Shown: one piece after another, positions 6,644 through 11,407 of the stretch
Layout of the letters: each line of letters begins with the position of its first letter
Position numbering within the stretch: the stretch's first letter is position 1
NCBI GenBank assembly: GCA_029859185.1
Contig: JAOUDR010000039.1
Coordinates: 1 to 11,407, forward strand
DNA from: Gemmatimonadota bacterium
GTDB taxonomy: Bacteria; Gemmatimonadota; Gemmatimonadetes; Gemmatimonadales; GWC2-71-9
Direction of reading: 5' to 3'
Length of the DNA: 11,407 nt
Translations under genes and position numbers: made by a program
The notes under the pieces: model-generated
The model's database searches: none
The model's input: the letters and a program-made list of their open reading frames with translations, nothing else
Told to the model about the DNA's origin: nothing

Positions 6644-7902
6644 GGCTGCCTCCCTTCCGCGCCGGTATCCGGAGGTGCGGTCGGCACAGCAGGAGACTCC
6701 GCCCCACTGAACGGCGTCGCCGGCGCCTCGACCTCCGGCGGGGTCTGCACGGGCGGTGCTTCGCGCAGGAACCGGCCGGCTACGGTGGCCAGCAACAGAC
6801 CACCGACGGCGACGATCGCGAGTACCAGCGCGATCGGACGGCGCCGGAGATCCCGTTCGTGCCCGCGGTCGACGAGTGGCAGCACCAGCAACACCAGGCC
6901 AAACAGCAGCAGCAGCACCGGTCCCAGCACGCCGATATAGTGGACGAGTCCGCGCCAGGGGGTGACCGCCACCCAGGTAGATGGAATGGCGTCTGGCACG
7001 ACGCCGGGGTCGGCGGGTGGACCGAACGGGCGCGGCACCAACACCACGAGGCTGATCACGACGGCCAGCGTCACGGCAGCGGCGCCGAGGATGCGCATCA
7101 GGTGGTGAGGGTAGAACCGCACCTCACGGCCGGCGCCCGTGCCATATGCCAGCGGGGCCGCCCCATGCTTCCGGACGAGGCCATAGTGCATGCTGATGAG
7201 CCCCAGCAGCAGCCAGGGGAGAATGATCACGTGGAGCGCGAAGAACCGGCTCAGCGTGGCGCCGGAGACGACGGCGTCGCCACGGAGCAACTCGGAAGCG
7301 ATACCACCAAGGACTGGAATCCGCGCCACGGTGTCGAGGGCCTCCGTCACGGTCCAGTAGCCGGCTTGCTCCCAGGGCAGGAGGTAGCCCGAGGCGCCAA
7401 ACGCGAGGACCACGAGTAGCAGCAGCAAGCCGACGGTCCAATTGGTCTGGCGCGGTGCCTTGTACGTCGCCTCGAGAAACGTGCGACCCAGGTGCAGGAC
7501 GACCAGAATGACGACGAGGCTCGCGGCCCACACGTGGGCGTCCCGGATGAGCCAGCCAAACGGCACGCTGGCCACGATGTGTTGCACGCTGGGGTACGCC
7601 TCCTGCGCGGACGGCCGATAGTAGAAGGCCATCAGCACGCCCGTACCCACGAGTAGCATCAGCAGGAAGTAGGCGATTCCACCCAGCGCATGGCGCCAGC
7701 CGACGTGCGGGGCCAGCCGGTACGCCCGCGCCTTCTGGAAGGCACGATCGATGCGAGAGCGGCGGTCGAGCGGCCCGTAGAGCAGGCCGAGCACCCGCAA
7801 CGCCGCGAGCAGGTTCGCATCCGTGCTCTCCCGGATTTCGTCGCGCAGCGCCGCGACTCGGCGAAGGAACCGTCGTGGTGTGCGGCGGGATCCGTCGGCC
7901 AT
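6640..7902 (-). CDS. Cytochrome b6/subunit IV-like protein of a bc-type complex
   Basis: A 420-residue polytopic cytochrome b. Four b-haem ligands are visible: His123 and His137 in helix B, His224 and His239 in helix D. The second pair has 14 intervening residues, the spacing typical of b6 rather than of mitochondrial-type cytochrome b. About seven helices are seen (72-94, 120-141, 155-172, 219-242, 268-289, 318-343, 356-376), as in a fused b6 plus subunit IV. The b6-like element PHV...LGG (65-75) is kept, but the position of the b6 Cys that binds the extra haem is Ala72, so that haem is not expected. GYLLPWEQ (172-179) and IPVLGG (195-200) match the Qo-side region. Where PEWY is expected, the chain reads IPSTW (306-310). 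A Pro-rich tail follows from about 380. The gene lies 3 bp after the Rieske-like gene and overlaps the nonaheme gene by 4 bases. Role: quinol oxidation or reduction across the inner membrane. Confidence 0.92.
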   Translation of the reverse strand: MADGSRRTPRRFLRRVAALRDEIRESTDANLLAALRVLGLLYGPLDRRSRIDRAFQKARAYRLAPHVGWRHALGGIAYFLLMLLVGTGVLMAFYYRPSAQEAYPSVQHIVASVPFGWLIRDAHVWAASLVVILVVLHLGRTFLEATYKAPRQTNWTVGLLLLLVVLAFGASGYLLPWEQAGYWTVTEALDTVARIPVLGGIASELLRGDAVVSGATLSRFFALHVIILPWLLLGLISMHYGLVRKHGAAPLAYGTGAGREVRFYPHHLMRILGAAAVTLAVVISLVVLVPRPFGPPADPGVVPDAIPSTWVAVTPWRGLVHYIGVLGPVLLLLFGLVLLVLPLVDRGHERDLRRRPIALVLAIVAVGGLLLATVAGRFLREAPPVQTPPEVEAPATPFSGAESPAVPTAPPDTGAEGRQP

Positions 7903-7905
7903 GGG

Positions 7906-8370
7906 TCAGGACTCCGTGACGTAGAGGGTCCCGTCACGCTCGAACACGCGGAACCGCTGCAACGGGATGCGGGTGAGCCCCTCCACGACGTTGCCATCGA
8001 GATCGTACACGACGTACGAACAGGGCGACTCGATGCGGAGGGCATCGGGATCCCACCCGAGGAAGCAGCCGTCACTCGGCGCCGTTCCCTGGACCGCAAA
8101 GAACCCGAGTTCCTCCCGCCGAACGACGAGCACGGACCGGGCACCCCACGTGACCATGCGACTCGTGCCGACAGGGAAGTCCGCCACCCGGGCGACGCGG
8201 ACCACCGGTTGGATTTCCGGCACCTGGAGATGCGGCGGCGGGAGCATGTAGAACGCGAGAATCAGCGCGAAGATGGCACCGGTCACGACCAGGACCCCGA
8301 TCAGGAGCGGCCGGGTCCCGCGCCGGACCCGGGATTCCATGCTCGCACCAGCCCCTGGAGCCTCAGTCAT
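7906..8370 (-). CDS. Rieske-fold protein lacking all [2Fe-2S] ligands
   Basis: With the start at 8370 this is 154 residues: one N-terminal membrane helix (20-42), a Pro-rich hinge (44-53), then a soluble domain whose sequence follows Rieske subunits. VARVADFPVGTSRMV, SVLVVRREELGFFAV and YDLDGNVVEGL...FERDGTLYV are all typical. At the cluster site the family has C-T-H-L-G-C and C-P-C-H-G-S; here the residues are A-P-S-D-G-C (97-102) and S-P-C-S-Y-V (115-120). Both cysteine and both histidine ligands are replaced, while the two disulfide cysteines (Cys102, Cys117) remain. It therefore should not bind the cluster but may keep the fold. It stands directly before the cytochrome b gene, the usual Rieske-cytochrome b order. 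The start is uncertain: 8418 (ATGATG) and 8340 (ATG) are in the same frame, and none has a strong ribosome site. A structural role in a modified bc complex is inferred. Confidence 0.85.
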   Translation of the reverse strand: MTEAPGAGASMESRVRRGTRPLLIGVLVVTGAIFALILAFYMLPPPHLQVPEIQPVVRVARVADFPVGTSRMVTWGARSVLVVRREELGFFAVQGTAPSDGCFLGWDPDALRIESPCSYVVYDLDGNVVEGLTRIPLQRFRVFERDGTLYVTES

Positions 8371-8404
8371 TCGTCCAGCCCCCACTCGTCGTCTCCCCTG
8401 CGAG

Positions 8405-8487
8405 GGTCTCCCCATCATGGAGACCGGCCCCCTCTCCGGAGAAAGGGAGCCGGCTCCTTGGCTCGGGTCAACGGTCTCCGCTGACCC
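8405..8487. repeat. Cluster of inverted repeats between nonaheme and Rieske-like genes
   Basis: Several short perfect symmetric elements are packed here: GGTCTCC (8405-8411) with GGAGACC (8419-8425); the palindrome TCTCCGGAGA (8433-8442); the palindrome GGAGCCGGCTCC (8446-8457); and GGGTCA (8465-8470) with TGACCC (8482-8487). GGTCTCC recurs at 8473-8479. They follow the nonaheme gene's stop (8494-8496) on the minus strand. Possible roles are a partial terminator, an RNA processing site or 3'-end protection. No T-tract is present. Confidence 0.55.
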
Positions 8488-8493
8488 CGGTCT

Positions 8494-10155
8494 TCACCTC
8501 ACCCGCAATCCCGGCGGCGCCGTGAGCTGAGGTGCCAGCTCCATCGGCGGCGGCGAGACGTTGTAGTAGGTCTGCAGGTAGCTGATCGACGACAGCATCA
8601 GCGCTTCGAGCAGGAACGGGTTGTGGACACCCTCGCCGCTCGACTTGTGCGCCGTGTTGGAGCCACCCTGCGTGTTGCAGGTGGTCGTGGGCGTGCAGCT
8701 TAACTGCCCGTCAATCGAGAAGCCCGACCAGACCGTGCGCTCGTGTGTGTAGGCCAGCTGGGCGTTCCAGATGGCGCCCTCGGCCGGCGTGAGCACGTTG
8801 TCGTAGAGGTTGATCTCGTTCAGGTTGTTCGCCGCGATGGCCTGGGCCAGCACCTTGGGTAGCACGCCGCCATCCGTCGTCTCCAGCACGGCGTCGTCAT
8901 CCGTATCGGTCCACAGCTGATCCACCAGGAAGTTCATCCGGGTCCGCACCGTCCGGAACGCTGCGAGGGCGGCAGCCGCGTCCCCGTGGCAGCCGGAGAC
9001 CGCGCATCCATCGAACTGCCGCTGGTCGTCAGGGCAGGGACCGGCCGTGGGCAGGCCCTGCGCGTCGAGGCACTGAATCGCCTCGAACGTGTGCCCGACA
9101 CTCTGGAGGAGGAAGTCGCCCGTGGCCGCGTCCGTCACCTCGAACATGTAGACGTGGCAGCTGGCGCAGAGCCGCGGATTGGCGGTCGTGCCGTGCGAGC
9201 CCACGATCTTGGTCGTGTCGTACTGGAAGTTGGGCGGAATCCACCCGACCTCTTCGTCGATCACGAGGAGGCCCTGCGCCGCGTGCGGCCCGCGCCGCGT
9301 GGCCGAACCGGGCTCGGGATGACCCTCACGCGAGTGGCACTTGACGCACAGCTGCTCGCGGCTCGGCTGCGCGAGCTCCGCGCGCAGCTGGCCTTCGTTC
9401 GTCGCATCGTGCGGGTTGTGGCAGACCGCGCAAGTATGCGGCTGGAAGTTGTCCGGGTCCGCCTTCTCGACGTAGTCCCCATCCGAATTGAACTGAGCCA
9501 CCATGGCCGTCCGGCCCTCGTGGCACTCGTTGCACGGCGAACGGTTGCCGTACGGCGGCAGGAAGTGCGTCCCGCCGTAGCCGTGCTTCGACTCGGACCA
9601 CTGCTCCACGAACGGGTGGTGCGTCCCCTCGTGGCAGCCGGCGCAGCCGTTGGTCCCGATCGTATCCACGGCGATGGACGCCAGGGGCCGGATCACGTTG
9701 CCCGCCGCGACCGACTCCAGGTGGGTCAGGCCGGCGCCGTGGCAGCTCTCGCACTGGACGTTGTGATACGTGGAATCCGGGACCGCATTCCAGCCACCCG
9801 CCACTTCGAGCGCGTTCCCCAGCTCGCTCACGGTGTGGCAGCCGCGGCAGAAATCCTGCGCGCCGCCGGAGTTCTCGAGCGTCTCCCAGGCGTCGGCGTG
9901 CTTGGTGCCCGCCCACTTGCCCTGGTAGTCGGCGTGGCAGTTGCCGCACGACGTCTTATTGTCCGCCACCGAATAGAGACCCAGGAAGCCGTTGAGGCTG
10001 TCCGCCGGCTGGTTGAACAGCGGGCGATCGACCTCGGTCGTGTCGTACACGTACTCGGTTTCGGTGCAGGCAATGCCCACGCCGCCGCCAGCCAGCACGA
10101 CCACCAAAGGCCAGGCGAAGCTGACGGCCCACATCCGACGAAGCAAAGCTCTCAC
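8494..10155 (-). CDS. Nonaheme c-type cytochrome, putative lipoprotein
   Basis: A 553-residue exported cytochrome. The N-terminus has arginines, a hydrophobic stretch (14-28) and then Cys30 in a G-I-A-C context, a possible though weak lipobox, so it may be lipid-anchored. Eight CXXCH sites start at Cys70, 103, 135, 171, 208, 242, 270 and 330; a ninth site is CAVSGCH (CX4CH) at Cys384. Two further cysteines (362, 374) lie in the interval before it, and another pair (487, 493) near the end may form disulfides. After the last haem is a long haem-free domain (about 392-553) with a G-V-H-N-P motif at 509-513, similar to one in the 22-haem protein. Start: GTG at 10155 with GAGGGG six bases upstream; the internal ATG at 10134 has no ribosome site. 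It is first in the cluster and separated from the next gene by a hairpin-rich gap, so its expression could differ. Probable periplasmic electron acceptor or exit carrier; no catalytic motif recognised. Confidence 0.87.
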   Translation of the reverse strand: MRALLRRMWAVSFAWPLVVVLAGGGVGIACTETEYVYDTTEVDRPLFNQPADSLNGFLGLYSVADNKTSCGNCHADYQGKWAGTKHADAWETLENSGGAQDFCRGCHTVSELGNALEVAGGWNAVPDSTYHNVQCESCHGAGLTHLESVAAGNVIRPLASIAVDTIGTNGCAGCHEGTHHPFVEQWSESKHGYGGTHFLPPYGNRSPCNECHEGRTAMVAQFNSDGDYVEKADPDNFQPHTCAVCHNPHDATNEGQLRAELAQPSREQLCVKCHSREGHPEPGSATRRGPHAAQGLLVIDEEVGWIPPNFQYDTTKIVGSHGTTANPRLCASCHVYMFEVTDAATGDFLLQSVGHTFEAIQCLDAQGLPTAGPCPDDQRQFDGCAVSGCHGDAAAALAAFRTVRTRMNFLVDQLWTDTDDDAVLETTDGGVLPKVLAQAIAANNLNEINLYDNVLTPAEGAIWNAQLAYTHERTVWSGFSIDGQLSCTPTTTCNTQGGSNTAHKSSGEGVHNPFLLEALMLSSISYLQTYYNVSPPPMELAPQLTAPPGLRVR

Positions 10156-10161
10156 AGGTCA

Positions 10162-10167
10162 CCCCTC
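10162..10167 (-). promoter_or_regulatory. Ribosome binding site deciding the GTG start of the nonaheme gene
   Basis: The minus strand reads GAGGGG six bases before the GTG at 10155. The alternative ATG at 10134 has only A/T/C-rich sequence upstream, so GTG is preferred. Confidence 0.6.
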
Positions 10168-10327
10168 TGTAGTTGTACAGCGCGCGTTCTACGGGGATCT
10201 ACGGAAATCCCACCGGTCAATGTAGAGAATATTAATTAAGAACCAGTGAAGCCGGCCTGAAGGATGGCGGCGCCACGTATGTCTTTCGTCTACAATGGTT
10301 TACGAGAGTGAAGAGGATTAAGGCGAG

Positions 10328-10341
10328 GCGGTCTGAACCGC
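10328..10341 (-). terminator. Small hairpin downstream of glpK, possible weak terminator
   Basis: GCGGT and ACCGC (10328-10332 and 10337-10341) pair around a 4-base loop, about 95 bases past the glpK stop. There is no real T-tract after it (the minus strand continues CTCGCCTTAATCC), so termination here is only a suggestion. Confidence 0.25.
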
Positions 10342-10342
10342 G

Positions 10343-10388
10343 GGCATCGATCCGTCTGCTTTAGCACCACGGCATCGACCCGACTGCT
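10343..10388. repeat. Imperfect 18-bp direct repeat pair
   Basis: The stretches 10343-10360 and 10371-10388 match at 16 of 18 positions (shared GGCATCGA at the start and CTGCT at the end), with start points 28 bp apart. They lie between glpK and the cytochrome cluster and could be a pair of regulator sites or a chance duplication. Confidence 0.4.
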
Positions 10389-10436
10389 CCCTTGGTACGA
10401 TCCTAAGCACGAGATGGTGGTTGGAGTGCGCCGAGG

Positions 10437-11407
10437 CTACGGCCGGTCCAAGTTGCGCGCCCAGTGGAGGGCCGCGTCCACGGCCCGTTCCCACCCGTGG
10501 TAGCCCGCCGCCGCCGCGTGGCCGAGTGCCGCATCGGGCGGGAATTCGCGGAAGCGACGCGTTTCCACCAGCGCGGATGCCGTTGGCCACACCCCGGTAG
10601 CAAGGCCGGCGAGACCGGCCGCGCCGAGCGCCGTGGACTCCACCACGTCGGGGCGCAGCACGGGTACGCCGAGCACCGTGGCCTGAAAGGCCATCAGCCA
10701 GTCGTTGGCGGCCGCTCCACCGTCCACGCGGAGTGTTCGGAGGGGGACCCCCGTCACACCGGTCATGGCCTCCACGACATCGCGCGTGCCGTACGCCATG
10801 GCCTCGAGCGCGGCCCGAACGAGGTGGGCCCGTGTGGTGCCGCGCGTGAGCCCCACGATGGTCCCGCGCGCCTCGGCTTCCCAGTACGGGGCTCCGAGTC
10901 CCACCAGGGCGGGGACGAAGACCACCCCTCCCGTATCCTCCACCCCGCGCGCCAGGGCTTCACTCTCCGACGCCGCCGCAATCAAACCAAGCCCGTCGCG
11001 GAGCCATTGCAGGGCCGCGCCCGCCACGAAGATGGCACCCTCGACGGCGAGGGCGGGTGCCCCGCGCGCGTCACAGGCCATGGTCGTCAACACGCGCCCG
11101 CGTGCGTCCGGCACGCGGTCCCCGACCCGCATCAGGAGAAAGGCGCCGGTCCCGTACGTATTCTTGGCCTCACCCGGATCATGGCAACCCTGCCCGAACA
11201 GGGCGGCCTGCTGATCGCCCGCGATCCCGGCAATCGGAATGCCGAGTGCGAACGGCGCCACCGCGGTTTCTCCGCAGACACCGCTCGACGGGACGATCGT
11301 GGGCAGCGCCGCGCGCGGCACACCGAACAACTGGAGCAGGTCGTCGTCCCAGTCGTGGCGCTCGAGGTTGTAGAGCAGGGTCCGCGACGCGTTCGTATGG
11401 TCGGTGA
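10437..11407 (-). CDS. glpK: Glycerol kinase, C-terminal two thirds
   Basis: Glycerol kinase phosphorylates glycerol to sn-glycerol 3-phosphate with ATP in the cytoplasm. 322 residues are visible of the usual roughly 500; the N-terminus lies beyond the right edge, and the frame is open to the last base. Reading from the edge, the family motif TDHTNASRTLLYN is followed by W-D-D-D-L-L, then GDQQAALFGQ, AKNTYGTG (phosphate-binding region), and in the C-terminal half ALEAMAYGTRDV and DGGAAANDWLMAFQA, with the closing W-x-x-A segment. All are standard for the FGGY kinase GlpK. The sequence looks intact where visible. Its TAG stop lies 281 bp before the cytochrome cluster. Nothing links it functionally to the cytochromes, and it probably marks the edge of the respiratory island. 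Confidence 0.95.
   Translation of the reverse strand, partial: TDHTNASRTLLYNLERHDWDDDLLQLFGVPRAALPTIVPSSGVCGETAVAPFALGIPIAGIAGDQQAALFGQGCHDPGEAKNTYGTGAFLLMRVGDRVPDARGRVLTTMACDARGAPALAVEGAIFVAGAALQWLRDGLGLIAAASESEALARGVEDTGGVVFVPALVGLGAPYWEAEARGTIVGLTRGTTRAHLVRAALEAMAYGTRDVVEAMTGVTGVPLRTLRVDGGAAANDWLMAFQATVLGVPVLRPDVVESTALGAAGLAGLATGVWPTASALVETRRFREFPPDAALGHAAAAGYHGWERAVDAALHWARNLDRP

Larger units (their letters stand above)
10156..10436 (-). promoter_or_regulatory. Intergenic region expected to hold the cytochrome cluster promoter
   Basis: This 281-bp gap separates the glpK stop from the nonaheme GTG, both on the minus strand. It is clearly richer in A+T than its surroundings, most of all at about 10225-10243, which contains the palindrome TTAATTAA (10232-10239). 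Such a patch upstream of the first gene is where a promoter is expected. I could not place convincing -35/-10 boxes. No gene, tRNA or obvious small ORF was seen. Confidence 0.4.

Noticed and set aside
5504..7419. Overlapping + strand frames (477-478 codons) opposite nonaheme and cytochrome b genes
   Set aside because: Arg/Ala/Gly-rich low-complexity translations with no motifs; the opposite strand has clear cytochrome genes.
7906..8370. Annotation as an ordinary functional Rieske iron-sulfur subunit
   Set aside because: None of the four cluster ligands is present at the aligned positions, so a cluster-binding call is not supported.
3390..10155. Possible NrfA-type nitrite reductase or HAO among the multihaem proteins
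   Set aside because: No CXXCK site and no recognisable active-site arrangement were seen; all haem sites are CXXCH or CX4CH.
8986..10239. + strand open frame of 417 codons opposite the nonaheme putative lipoprotein
   Set aside because: No family features; the minus strand carries eight CXXCH sites and a CX4CH in the same stretch.
10437..11330. TTG at 11330 as the start of the glycerol kinase gene
   Set aside because: The frame continues to the window edge with conserved glycerol kinase residues (TDHTNASRT), so the codon is an internal Leu.

Overview
The window is high-GC bacterial DNA, almost entirely coding, with short intergenic gaps, GTG/ATG starts and 4-base stop/start overlaps. It is dominated by multiheme c-type cytochromes and membrane quinone-reactive proteins. 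This points to a respiratory locus of a Gram-negative environmental bacterium. Gemmatimonadota or a similar high-GC phylum is my guess from general style only; no marker gene fixes the taxonomy.

Layout. On the + strand at the left edge lie the 3' part of an NrfD/HybB-type membrane subunit (3-707) and a small membrane-anchored diheme cytochrome (725-1276). They converge on a large minus-strand cluster, and a perfect 13-bp stem-loop (1298-1328) sits between the two convergent ends. The minus-strand cluster runs in transcription order: nonaheme putative lipoprotein (10155-8494), Rieske-fold protein lacking all four cluster ligands (8370-7906), seven-helix cytochrome b6/subunit-IV-like protein (7902-6640), nonaheme protein with a C-terminal membrane anchor (6643-5390), NapC/NirT-headed cytochrome with 22 candidate haem sites (5393-3390), and an 11-haem cytochrome fused to a HydC-like membrane cytochrome b (3322-1355). 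Upstream, beyond a 281-bp gap that should hold the cluster's promoter, is the C-terminal part of glycerol kinase glpK (10437-11407), probably unrelated housekeeping.

How it may work together. The minus-strand cluster encodes three potential quinone-interacting membrane entries (b6-like protein, NapC-like head, HydC-like cytochrome b) and 51 candidate c-haem sites (49 CXXCH plus two CX4CH). The + strand pair adds another quinone-reactive subunit and two more haems. The most unusual point is the Rieske-like protein: it keeps the fold and the two disulfide cysteines but replaces every [2Fe-2S] ligand. The partner cytochrome b keeps all four haem ligands but has an altered PEWY region. My inference is a bc/b6f-derived quinol:multihaem-cytochrome oxidoreductase in which the Rieske electron path has been replaced by multihaem wires. 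It is comparable in spirit to the Cbc-type inner-membrane complexes of Geobacter but with a different composition. The terminal acceptor is not visible: there is no recognisable reductase active site (such as CXXCK), no porin and no cytochrome maturation gene in the window.
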